From contig JANMDK010000151.1 in NCBI GenBank assembly GCA_031376265.1, positions 1 through 18,507 of the forward strand: a stretch of 18,507 nt of DNA, given 5' to 3'. The translations under genes were made by a program, and so were the position numbers. Each line of letters starts with the position of its first letter. Position 1 is the stretch's first letter. A model generated the notes under the pieces. That model saw only the letters and a program-made list of their open reading frames with translations, was not told the DNA's origin and ran no database searches. This stretch comes from SZAS-79 sp031376265. GTDB taxonomy: Bacteria; Pseudomonadota; Gammaproteobacteria; Burkholderiales; SG8-39. This document shows, in pieces, positions 6,495 through 12,749 of the stretch.

Positions 6495-7244
6495 CTATGA
6501 CTTGGCTTTCCCCTGGCTCGACACCGCGGCGATGCGGCTTGCGACATCCGCCTGGTCGCCGAGGTAGTAGTGGCGCAGCGGCTTGAGGTCCGCGTCGAGC
6601 TCGTAGACCAGCGGGATGCCGGTCGGGATGTTGAGGCCGACGATGTCGGCATCCGAGACGCCGTCAAGGTATTTGACCAGCGCGCGCAGCGAATTCCCGT
6701 GCGCCGCGACGATCACTCGCCGCCCTGCGCGGACGGCAGGCGCGATCGAGCCGTTCCAGAAAGGCATCACGCGTGCGACGGTGTCCTTGAGGCATTCGGT
6801 CAGCGGCAGGTCGGTTTCCTCCAGCGCGGCGTAGCGCGGGTCGCCGCCCGGGTACCGCGGGTCGCTGCGGTCCAGCGCCGGCGGCGGCGTGTCGTAGCTT
6901 CGGCGCCAGGCCAGCACCTGGTCTTCGCCGAACTTGGCGGCGGTCTCCGCCTTGTTGAGGCCCTGCAGCGCGCCGTAGTGCCGCTCGTTCAGCCGCCAGC
7001 TGTGCTCGACCGGCAGCCACATGCGGTCCATCTCTTCCAGTGCAAGCCAGAGGGTCTTGATCGCACGCCGCAATACCGAGGTGAAAGCAACGTCGAAATC
7101 GTAGCCCTCGGCCTTGAGCAGCCGGCCGCCCGCGCGGGCCTCCTCGACGCCCTTGACCGAGAGGTCGACGTCGGTCCAGCCGGTGAAGCGGTTCTCGCGG
7201 TTCCAGTCGGATTCGCCGTGGCGGAGCAGGACGAGCTTGTGCAT
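6495..7244 (-). CDS. gpmA: 2,3-bisphosphoglycerate-dependent phosphoglycerate mutase
   Basis: 249 residues, the standard GpmA length. It interconverts 3- and 2-phosphoglycerate in glycolysis and gluconeogenesis, in the cytoplasm. The phosphohistidine motif RHGES is at 8-12 (H9), with R60, E87 in LNERHYGAL, and the second catalytic His H182 in AAHGNS. ATG 7244 gives the family-typical MHKLVLLRHG start; ATG 7268 in frame would add eight residues (MAAPTAQS), and neither has a clear Shine-Dalgarno sequence. It is first in the minus-strand run with envC, ctpA and moeB, and divergent from the rhodanese gene. E. coli has the unrelated cofactor-independent GpmM next to envC at the same place. Confidence 0.96.
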   Translation of the reverse strand: MHKLVLLRHGESDWNRENRFTGWTDVDLSVKGVEEARAGGRLLKAEGYDFDVAFTSVLRRAIKTLWLALEEMDRMWLPVEHSWRLNERHYGALQGLNKAETAAKFGEDQVLAWRRSYDTPPPALDRSDPRYPGGDPRYAALEETDLPLTECLKDTVARVMPFWNGSIAPAVRAGRRVIVAAHGNSLRALVKYLDGVSDADIVGLNIPTGIPLVYELDADLKPLRHYYLGDQADVASRIAAVSSQGKAKS

Positions 7245-7271
7245 GGATTGGGCGGTCGGTGCGGCCATGGG

Positions 7272-7298
7272 GAACGCGCATTGAACGCGCATTGAACG
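7272..7298. repeat. 11-bp tandem direct repeat, 2.5 copies, in the gpmA-rhodanese divergent region
   Basis: GAACGCGCATT at 7272-7282 is repeated exactly at 7283-7293, and GAACG begins a third copy at 7294-7298. The period of 11 is close to one DNA turn, so a regulator could bind adjacent copies on one face. The repeats lie upstream of the gpmA ATG at 7244 and partly inside its possible upstream extension, so they might also sit in the gpmA leader. No regulator can be named. Confidence 0.7.
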
Positions 7299-7312
7299 AT
7301 TTAGGGGGCGGC

Positions 7313-7326
7313 CTATTCTATAATAG
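7313..7326. promoter_or_regulatory. Divergent -10 region for rhodanese (+) and possibly gpmA (-)
   Basis: TATAAT at 7319-7324 is a perfect plus-strand -10; the minus strand reads TATTAT across 7325-7320. The bases form a small dyad (CTATT 7313-7317 / AATAG 7322-7326) flanked by runs of G (7304-7308) and C (7330-7335). A TTGAAC at 7292-7297 lies 21 bases upstream of the plus -10, which is too far for a standard promoter, so control may depend on the repeats next to it. The plus leader would be about 58 bases. This is the only AT-rich patch in the 144-base intergenic gap. Confidence 0.6.
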
Positions 7327-7388
7327 CGACCCCCCGCAACGAGCCGGGCCGAGCCACCCTTTTTTCCCTTCGAGGAAGCCCAATTCCC

Positions 7389-7796
7389 GTGGAATTCGTC
7401 AAGAACAACATCATGCTGTTCGCAGTGGCCTTCGTGTCGGGCGTAATGCTGCTGTGGCCCTACCTGCGCCGCGGCACCGGCGGGCCCTGGGTCAGCACCC
7501 TCGAAGCCACCCAGATGATCAACCGCGAAGATGCCCTGATCCTCGACGTGCGCGAAGCCACCGAGTTCGATGTCGGCCACCTGCTCGGCGCGAAGAACAT
7601 GCCGGCCGGCAGCATCGAGGCGCGCGCCGGCGAGCTCGACAAGCTCAAGGCCAAGCCGGTAATCGTTGTCTGCGCCGACGGCAGCCGCTCTTCCAAGGCC
7701 GCGGCCGTCCTGCGCGAGCGCGGGTTCGCCAAGGTGGTCAACCTGGCCGGCGGCTACCCTGCCTGGAAGACGGCCGGGTTGCCGGTGGTGAAATAG
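7389..7796 (+). CDS. Membrane-anchored rhodanese-like protein (YibN-type)
   Basis: 135 residues. One N-terminal membrane helix (about 7-25) is followed by a single rhodanese domain (about 36-133). The active-site loop is intact: C95 in CADGSRS. Rhodaneses carry sulfur as a cysteine persulfide; the partner is unknown. E. coli YibN has the same layout and the same place upstream of grxC and secB. The start is GTG at 7389, with GAGGAA at 7372-7377 as the ribosome site; no better in-frame start is seen. It is first in a plus-strand run with grxC and secB, two bases before grxC. Confidence 0.9.
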   Translation: MEFVKNNIMLFAVAFVSGVMLLWPYLRRGTGGPWVSTLEATQMINREDALILDVREATEFDVGHLLGAKNMPAGSIEARAGELDKLKAKPVIVVCADGSRSSKAAAVLRERGFAKVVNLAGGYPAWKTAGLPVVK

Positions 7797-7798
7797 CC

Positions 7799-8056
7799 AT
7801 GCAGAAAGTCCTCATGTACTGCACCGCGATCTGCCCCTATTGCATCGCGGCCGAGCGGCTCCTGGCCAGCAAGGGCGCGAACATCGATAAAGTGCGTGTC
7901 GACCTCGAGCCAAACCGGCGCGCAGAGATGGCGCAAAAGTGCGGCCGCCGCACGGTGCCGCAGATCTGGATAGGCGAAACGCACGTTGGCGGTTGCGACG
8001 AGCTGCACGCGCTCGATGACGAAGGCAAGCTCGACCCGCTGCTCAAGGCAGCCTGA
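7799..8056 (+). CDS. grxC: Glutaredoxin 3
   Basis: 85 residues, typical for Grx3. The dithiol site CPYC is at 12-15; the cis-proline segment TVPQIWIG and the glutathione-binding GGCDEL follow in the expected order. It reduces protein disulfides and glutathione mixed disulfides in the cytoplasm with glutathione. The ATG at 7799 begins two bases after the rhodanese TAG; there is only a weak ribosome site (GGTG), so coupling to the upstream gene is likely. Order rhodanese-grxC-secB is the same as in E. coli and Pseudomonas. Confidence 0.95.
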   Translation: MQKVLMYCTAICPYCIAAERLLASKGANIDKVRVDLEPNRRAEMAQKCGRRTVPQIWIGETHVGGCDELHALDDEGKLDPLLKAA

Positions 8057-8083
8057 CAAACCCAACCCTAGAGACTTCGAAAA

Positions 8084-8548
8084 ATGGCCGAACAACAAGC
8101 AGCGTCCTTCAACATCGAGAAGCTGTACGTGAAGGACCTCTCGCTCGAGCTGCCGAATGCGCCGCAGGTTTTCATGCAGGCCGAATCGCCGCAGCTCGAC
8201 GTGCAGATCCACAACGAATCGCAGCCCGTCACCGACACCCTGTACGAAGTCGTCGTGACGGCCACGGTGACGGCCAAGGCCGGCGACAAGACCATGTTCC
8301 TCGCCGAGGTTGCGCAGGCGGGGCTTTTCTCGATCGTGAACGTGCCGGCCGAGGAACTCGAGCCGCTGCTCGGCATCGGCTGCCCGACGATCCTCTACCC
8401 GTATGTGCGCGAGGCGATCTCCGACCTGGTCACGCGCGGCGGCTTCCCGCCCGTGGTGCTCGCTCCGGTTTCCTTCGAGGCGCTGTACATGCAGCGGCAG
8501 CAGGAGGAAGGCAAGGGCCAGCAGTCGCGCATCGAGATCGCGCACTGA
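8084..8548 (+). CDS. secB: Protein-export chaperone SecB
   Basis: 154 residues, normal for SecB. The tetrameric chaperone keeps preproteins unfolded and delivers them to SecA for export. Family landmarks are visible: FNIEKLYVKDLSLELPNAPQ near the start, EVVVTATVTAK in the middle, GIGCPTILYPYVREAISDLV and GGFPPVVLAPVSFEALY near the end. The start ATG 8084 has only a weak AGAG upstream. Its TGA overlaps the next ATG (TGATG at 8546-8550), coupling it to an exported SH3 protein. Confidence 0.97.
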   Translation: MAEQQAASFNIEKLYVKDLSLELPNAPQVFMQAESPQLDVQIHNESQPVTDTLYEVVVTATVTAKAGDKTMFLAEVAQAGLFSIVNVPAEELEPLLGIGCPTILYPYVREAISDLVTRGGFPPVVLAPVSFEALYMQRQQEEGKGQQSRIEIAH

Positions 8549-8988
8549 TGAGTTGGCGTGCTGCCCTCGCCGCGGCAGGCCTGGTCTGCGCCGGAATCGC
8601 GCAGGCGGCGGATTTCCGCACTGTGAACGAAAACGCGGCAGTGATGTACGACGCGCCCTCGCGCGCGTCGACCCCGGTGTATGTCGCTTCCCGCTACTAC
8701 CCGGTCGAAGTCATCGTCAATCTCGATGCCTGGGTGAAGGTGCGCGACCACACCGGCACGTTGTCGTGGATCGAAAGGAAATCGCTGACTGACCGGCGCA
8801 TGGTGATCGTGACCGCGCCGAACGTGGAAGTGAAGAGCAAGGCTGACGACGCCTCGCCATCGGCCTTCCAGGCGACGCAGAACGTCGCGCTCGAACTGGT
8901 CGAGATCGCGCCCGGCGGCTGGGTGCGGGTCCGGCATCCCGACGGCTCCGGCGGCTTCGTCAAGTCGTCGCTGGTCTGGGGCCTCTGA
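8548..8988 (+). CDS. Exported protein with two bacterial SH3-like repeats
   Basis: 146 residues. A short signal peptide ends in AQA at residue 20, so the mature protein is probably periplasmic. Two SH3b-like repeats can be seen: about 21-76 (ending DHTGTLSWIERKSL) and about 84-146 (ending DGSGGFVKSSLVWGL). Such domains often bind cell-wall peptides, but the ligand here is unknown, and no catalytic domain is present. It begins inside the secB stop codon (TGATG), so it is translated with SecB. E. coli has gpsA directly after secB, so this gene is an addition relative to that order. A hairpin with a T run follows it. Confidence 0.75.
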   Translation: MSWRAALAAAGLVCAGIAQAADFRTVNENAAVMYDAPSRASTPVYVASRYYPVEVIVNLDAWVKVRDHTGTLSWIERKSLTDRRMVIVTAPNVEVKSKADDASPSAFQATQNVALELVEIAPGGWVRVRHPDGSGGFVKSSLVWGL

Positions 8989-8996
8989 AACGCTCG

Positions 8997-9026
8997 CGCA
9001 GGGCGATGCTCGCTTGCGTGATTTTT
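8997..9026 (+). terminator. Possible terminator or attenuator between the SH3 gene and gpsA
   Basis: Bases 8997-9006 pair with 9010-9018 around a TGC loop: nine pairs including one G-T wobble and one bulged G. After TGA come five T at 9022-9026. The stem is moderate. It ends six bases before the gpsA ATG, so full termination here would leave gpsA without an upstream message unless it has its own start. Confidence 0.45.
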
Positions 9027-9031
9027 CCCGG

Positions 9032-10021
9032 ATGAAGATAGCGATCCTCGGCGCCGGCGCCTGGGGAACCGCGCTCGGCATATCGCTTTCCTCGCGCCAT
9101 GGCGTTTCGCTCTGGGCGCGGGACGCCGCGCAGGCCGAGGCGATTCGCGCGGCGAGGCGCAACGAGCGCTACCTGCCGGAAATCGCGCTGCCCGAAAGCG
9201 TGAAGGTCGGCGCAGACCTCGGGGCATCGCTCGAAGGCGCGGACCTCGTGGTTCTCGCAGCCACGGTGGCCGGCTTGCGGCCGCTCGCAGCCACTTTGAA
9301 GGAACGCGGCTCGTCCGCCCCTTTCATCTGGCTCTGCAAGGGATTCGAAGAGGGCACCGGGTGCCTGCCGCATGAAGCGGTGCAGGAGGCGTTCGGCGGG
9401 TCGTTGCCTGAATGCGGCGCGCTCTCGGGCCCCTCTTTCGCGCTCGAAGTCGCGCAAGGATTGCCCTGCGCGTTAACGCTTGCGTCGACGGATGCGCAGT
9501 TCGCCGGTACGACCGCGGCGAAATTGCACGGCGGGCGGCTGCGCATCTATTACACGACCGACCTGCAGGGCGTCGAGATCGGCGGCGCAGTCAAGAACGT
9601 GCTGGCGATCGCCGTCGGCATCTCGGACGGCATGGGCCTGGGGCAGAACGCGCGCGCCGCGCTGGTGACGCGCGGCCTTGCGGAGATCCAGCGCCTCGGC
9701 GTGGCGCTCGGCGCGAATCCGGAAACCATCATGGGCCTGACCGGGGCCGGCGACCTCATCCTCACCGCGACCGGCACGCTTTCGCGCAATCGCAAGGTCG
9801 GGCTCGAACTCGCGCAAGGCCGCTCCCTGGGCGAGATCCTCGCCGGCCTGGGGCACGTAGCCGAGGGCGTGCGCTCGGCACGCGAAGTCCTCAATCTCGC
9901 GAAGCGCCATTCGATCGACATGCCGATCACGCGCGCGGTCAACGCGGTGCTGGCCGGCGAAGCCTCGCCGCGCGCCGCCGTCGAGCTGCTGCTCTCGAGG
10001 GATCCGCGCAGCGAAGGCTAG
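9032..10021 (+). CDS. gpsA: Glycerol-3-phosphate dehydrogenase [NAD(P)+]
   Basis: 329 residues from ATG 9032, similar to E. coli GpsA (339). It reduces dihydroxyacetone phosphate to sn-glycerol 3-phosphate for phospholipid synthesis in the cytoplasm. Motifs: the Rossmann GAGAWGT at 7-13, K103 in LCKGFE, SGPSFA at 132-137, and catalytic K188 in GGAVKNV, then GQNARAALVTRG at 204-215. An in-frame TTG at 9014 would add six residues but lies within the stem of the preceding hairpin, so the ATG is preferred; no strong ribosome site is seen for either. Its TAG overlaps the stop codon of the convergent trmL in one CTAG. Confidence 0.96.
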   Translation: MKIAILGAGAWGTALGISLSSRHGVSLWARDAAQAEAIRAARRNERYLPEIALPESVKVGADLGASLEGADLVVLAATVAGLRPLAATLKERGSSAPFIWLCKGFEEGTGCLPHEAVQEAFGGSLPECGALSGPSFALEVAQGLPCALTLASTDAQFAGTTAAKLHGGRLRIYYTTDLQGVEIGGAVKNVLAIAVGISDGMGLGQNARAALVTRGLAEIQRLGVALGANPETIMGLTGAGDLILTATGTLSRNRKVGLELAQGRSLGEILAGLGHVAEGVRSAREVLNLAKRHSIDMPITRAVNAVLAGEASPRAAVELLLSRDPRSEG

Positions 10022-10488
10022 CTCGAGGCTGCGCCTTCGAACCCCTGCTGGCGCCAGGCCTCGTAGAGCACGACGGCCACCGCATTCGACAGGTTGAGGC
10101 TTCGGTTGCCCGGCCGCATCGGCAGCCGCAGGCGCTGCGCCGCAGGAACGCTCCCGATCATCGCTTCGGGCAGGCCGCGTGTCTCGGGCCCGAAAAGGAA
10201 CGCGTCGCCGTCGGCGTAGGCCGGCTCGATGTAGCGCGTGCTGCCACGGGTCGAGCAGGCAAACAGTCGTGCGTTACCGAGCGCTGCAAGGCATGCATCC
10301 CAGTTCGCGTGCACCCGCAGGCTGGCGATCTTGTGGTAATCGAGCCCGGCCCGCTTGAGCTGCTTGTCCTCGAACGAGAAGCCGAGCGGCTCGACCAGAT
10401 GCAGCGTCGCGCCGGTGTTGGCGGCGAGCCGGATCACGTTGCCGGTGTTCGGCGGAATCTCGGGCTCGTAGAGGACGATATGGAACAT
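10018..10488 (-). CDS. trmL: tRNA (cytidine/uridine-34 2'-O-)-methyltransferase TrmL
   Basis: 156 residues, the size of E. coli TrmL (YibK, 157). It is a SPOUT methyltransferase that methylates the wobble ribose of certain tRNA-Leu species using SAM. The SPOUT knot motifs are intact: IPPNTGNVIRLAANTGA at 11-27, LFGPETRGLP at 98-107 and NRSLNLSNAVAVVLYEAW at 128-145. The ATG at 10488 gives the family start MFHIVLYEPEIP. Only six bases separate it from the comF stop upstream, so comF-trmL is probably one operon. The stop shares CTAG (10018-10021) with the gpsA stop. Confidence 0.94.
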   Translation of the reverse strand: MFHIVLYEPEIPPNTGNVIRLAANTGATLHLVEPLGFSFEDKQLKRAGLDYHKIASLRVHANWDACLAALGNARLFACSTRGSTRYIEPAYADGDAFLFGPETRGLPEAMIGSVPAAQRLRLPMRPGNRSLNLSNAVAVVLYEAWRQQGFEGAASS

Positions 10489-10494
10489 GCGCTT

Positions 10495-11205
10495 TTAGTC
10501 GGCCGGCGTGCGGGCGACCACCCAGTTCACCACGCGCGTCGCGCCGAATTTCTTCAGCGTGGAGGCCACTTCGTCAAGCGTCGCTCCGGTCGTCATCACG
10601 TCGTCGACGACGGCGATGCGCTTGCCCTCGACCGCGCGCCGGCAGCTGAACGCATCGCGCACGTTGGCGTGGCGCTCCTTGAGCGGCAGGTCGAGTTGCG
10701 CTGCGGTGTCGCGCACCCGCAGGCACAGGTCCGGCATCACCGTCGTCCCGCTGAGCTTTGCGAGCGCGCGCGCAATCTCCATGGCCTGGTTGTAGCCGCG
10801 GTCCCCCAGACGCGTGTCGTGTAGCGGCACGGGCACGACGAAATCGACCGACTCGCAGGCCTGGCGCCCGAATTCGCCGGCCATTTCGTTCGCAAGCAGC
10901 GGCGCCAGGGACAACTCGCCGCGGAACTTGAGGCCTTGCACGAGGACGTCGGCCGGAAATGCATACGCAAACACCGCCACTGTCGCGTCGTAAGCCGGGG
11001 CGTCCGAAAGGCAGCGGCCGCATGTCTTTCCGCCAAAGGAGGGCGAGGCGCATTGCGGGCAGCGCGGGCGCGGAAGATAGGGCAGATCGGCATGACAATC
11101 GGCGCAGAGCGTTCCCTTGCTGTCGCCGCGGCAGAGGTAGCAGGTCCCGCCGAACAGGCGTTCGCCCATCGCGGCTACACTGCGTGACCAGAGGGGCGCG
11201 CTCAT
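10495..11205 (-). CDS. comF: ComF family protein (phosphoribosyltransferase fold)
   Basis: 236 residues. An N-terminal double zinc-finger region has four cysteine pairs (CYLC 22-25, CADC 34-37, CPQC 49-52, CGRC 62-65). It is followed by a type I phosphoribosyltransferase domain with the PRPP loop VVDDVMTTGATL at 199-210. ComF proteins are needed for DNA uptake in competent bacteria (Haemophilus Com101A/ComF, Bacillus ComFC); in many non-competent species the role is unclear. The ATG at 11205 has no Shine-Dalgarno sequence but a CATAAT element 8 bases upstream, so the mRNA may be leaderless. It is divergent from the amidase gene and upstream of trmL. Confidence 0.92.
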   Translation of the reverse strand: MSAPLWSRSVAAMGERLFGGTCYLCRGDSKGTLCADCHADLPYLPRPRCPQCASPSFGGKTCGRCLSDAPAYDATVAVFAYAFPADVLVQGLKFRGELSLAPLLANEMAGEFGRQACESVDFVVPVPLHDTRLGDRGYNQAMEIARALAKLSGTTVMPDLCLRVRDTAAQLDLPLKERHANVRDAFSCRRAVEGKRIAVVDDVMTTGATLDEVASTLKKFGATRVVNWVVARTPAD

Positions 11206-11213
11206 CGCAGGCG

Positions 11214-11219
11214 ATTATG
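11214..11219 (-). promoter_or_regulatory. Candidate -10 element of comF, positioned for a leaderless mRNA
   Basis: The minus strand reads CATAAT from 11219 to 11214, followed by CGCCTGCG and the comF ATG. The -10 ends eight bases before the start codon, so transcription would begin at or just before the ATG. The pattern matches argB (TAAAAT, CGCCCGC, ATG). No convincing -35 hexamer is visible. Confidence 0.4.
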
Positions 11220-11251
11220 CGGCAATGCCCCGCATTAAATCGCCCACATTG

Positions 11252-11281
11252 TTGACGGCGCCAACCCCACCGTCCGAAAAT
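11252..11281 (+). promoter_or_regulatory. Candidate promoter of the amidase gene
   Basis: TTGACG at 11252-11257 (five of six to the -35 consensus), an 18-base spacer, then GAAAAT at 11276-11281. Transcription would start near 11288, leaving about 25 bases to the GTG at 11313. A second AT-rich patch, TTAAAT at 11235-11240, is an alternative -10. These are the only promoter-like signals on the plus strand in the comF-amidase gap (11206-11312). Confidence 0.4.
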
Positions 11282-11312
11282 CAGCGCCTTTGCCCTGAAG
11301 GAAACCATCCCA

Positions 11313-12677
11313 GTGAAGTGGACCGTAGCAACACTCGGCGAGGCGCTCGTCTCGGGCAAGGCCACGAGCCGCGCGCTCGTCGAGCAAGCCCTTGCGCGCA
11401 TTGCCGATCCCGAAGGCGAGGGCAAACGCGCATTCGTAAAGACTTACGCGGACACCGCGCTGGCAGAGGCCGACCACTCGGACCGCTTGCGCAAGGCCGG
11501 CATCGTGCGCTCTCCGGTCGAGGGCATCCCGGTTTCGGTCAAGGATCTCTACGACGTTGCCGGCGACGTGACCCGCGCGGGGTCGAAAGTCAGGGACGAT
11601 GAGCCGCCGGCCGCTGTGGATGCGCCGGCCGTCGCGCGCCTTCGCGCGGCAGGCGCGGTGATCGTCGGGCGGACCAACATGGTGGAGTTTGCCTTCGGCG
11701 GCGTGGGGCTGAATCCCCACTACGGCACGCCGAAGAACCCGTACGACCGCAAGACCGGGCGCGTGCCGGGCGGCTCTTCGTCGGGCGCGGGGGTCGCGGT
11801 TGCCGACGGCATGTGCGCGATGGGACTGGGATCGGATACGCGCGGCTCGGTGCGTGTGCCGGCATCGCTGTGCGGCATCACCGGCTTCAAGCCCACCGCG
11901 CGGCGCATTCCGCGCGACGGCGCGTTCCCACTTTCGTGGACGCTCGATTCGGTCGGACCGCTGGCCAACAGCGTCGGATGCTGCGCGGCCTACGATGCGG
12001 TTCTGGCCGCCGAGGCCGACGGTGCGCTGCCCGACCTGCCGGTAAAGGGGCTTCGGCTCATGGTGCCGAAGAGCATCCTCACTGACGATCTCGATGTAAA
12101 TGTCGCCGCGGCTTTCCAGCGCGCGATTTCGCTGCTGTCCAAGGCTGGCGCGCTCGTGTCGGAAGTCGATGCGCCATTGTTCACGCGCTCGATGGACCTC
12201 TACAAGAATGGCGGGTTCGCGGGGGCCGAGGCTTACCTGATCCATCGCAAGCGCCTCGAGACCCGCTCTGCGGATTACGACCCGCGCGTCTCGAAACGCG
12301 TCGTGCTGGCGAAGGATTTCGGCGCGGCGGATTACATCCAGCTCGGATTCGATCGCGCGGCCTTCATCCGCGAGGCCGAAGCGCTCGGCGCGCCTTATGA
12401 CGCGATGCTCTACCCGACCACCCCTTCGTCGGCGCCGACGATTGCCGAAGCAGGCAAGAACGACGACGACTACTTCCGCTGGAACCTGCGCCTCTTGCGC
12501 AACACCGGGCTTGGCAACGTCCTCGATGGTTGCGGCGTTACGCTGCCGTGCCACTCGCCGGGCGAGGCGCCGGTGGGGTTGTCCGTCGCGGGCTTCGCGA
12601 TGGGCGACAGGCGCGTGCTGGCCATCGCCGCGGGCGTAGAGCGCGTGCTTGGCGCGGTCACCGGCCTCGCCGACTAG
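11313..12677 (+). CDS. Amidase signature family hydrolase
   Basis: 454 residues. The Ser-cisSer-Lys triad of the amidase signature family is present with the right spacing: K77 in PVSVKDLYD, S155 in PGGSSSGAG and nucleophile S179 in GSDTRGSVRVPA. The family hydrolyses amide bonds of very varied substrates, and the substrate here is unknown. GatA is less likely because gatB and gatC are absent and the sequence is short. The signature carries Arg (R177) at a position that is usually Gly in DxxGS. The start is GTG 11313 with AAGGA about 10 bases upstream. It is divergent from comF; its TAG (12675-12677) is in the same frame as the downstream methyltransferase. There is no signal peptide, so it is probably cytoplasmic. 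Confidence 0.85.
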   Translation: MKWTVATLGEALVSGKATSRALVEQALARIADPEGEGKRAFVKTYADTALAEADHSDRLRKAGIVRSPVEGIPVSVKDLYDVAGDVTRAGSKVRDDEPPAAVDAPAVARLRAAGAVIVGRTNMVEFAFGGVGLNPHYGTPKNPYDRKTGRVPGGSSSGAGVAVADGMCAMGLGSDTRGSVRVPASLCGITGFKPTARRIPRDGAFPLSWTLDSVGPLANSVGCCAAYDAVLAAEADGALPDLPVKGLRLMVPKSILTDDLDVNVAAAFQRAISLLSKAGALVSEVDAPLFTRSMDLYKNGGFAGAEAYLIHRKRLETRSADYDPRVSKRVVLAKDFGAADYIQLGFDRAAFIREAEALGAPYDAMLYPTTPSSAPTIAEAGKNDDDYFRWNLRLLRNTGLGNVLDGCGVTLPCHSPGEAPVGLSVAGFAMGDRRVLAIAAGVERVLGAVTGLAD

Positions 12678-12749
12678 CGTCCTGATCGTCCGCAGCCACT
12701 GAAGCCGATCCAGCCTCCGCCCGCGACCTACGCGATCGATCCGCGGTGC

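Noticed and set aside
6482..6667. 62-codon N-terminal extension of the envC frame
   Set aside because: It overlaps the end of gpmA in another frame, is Ser/Arg/Thr-rich nonsense, and would bury the clear signal peptide that starts at GTG 6481.
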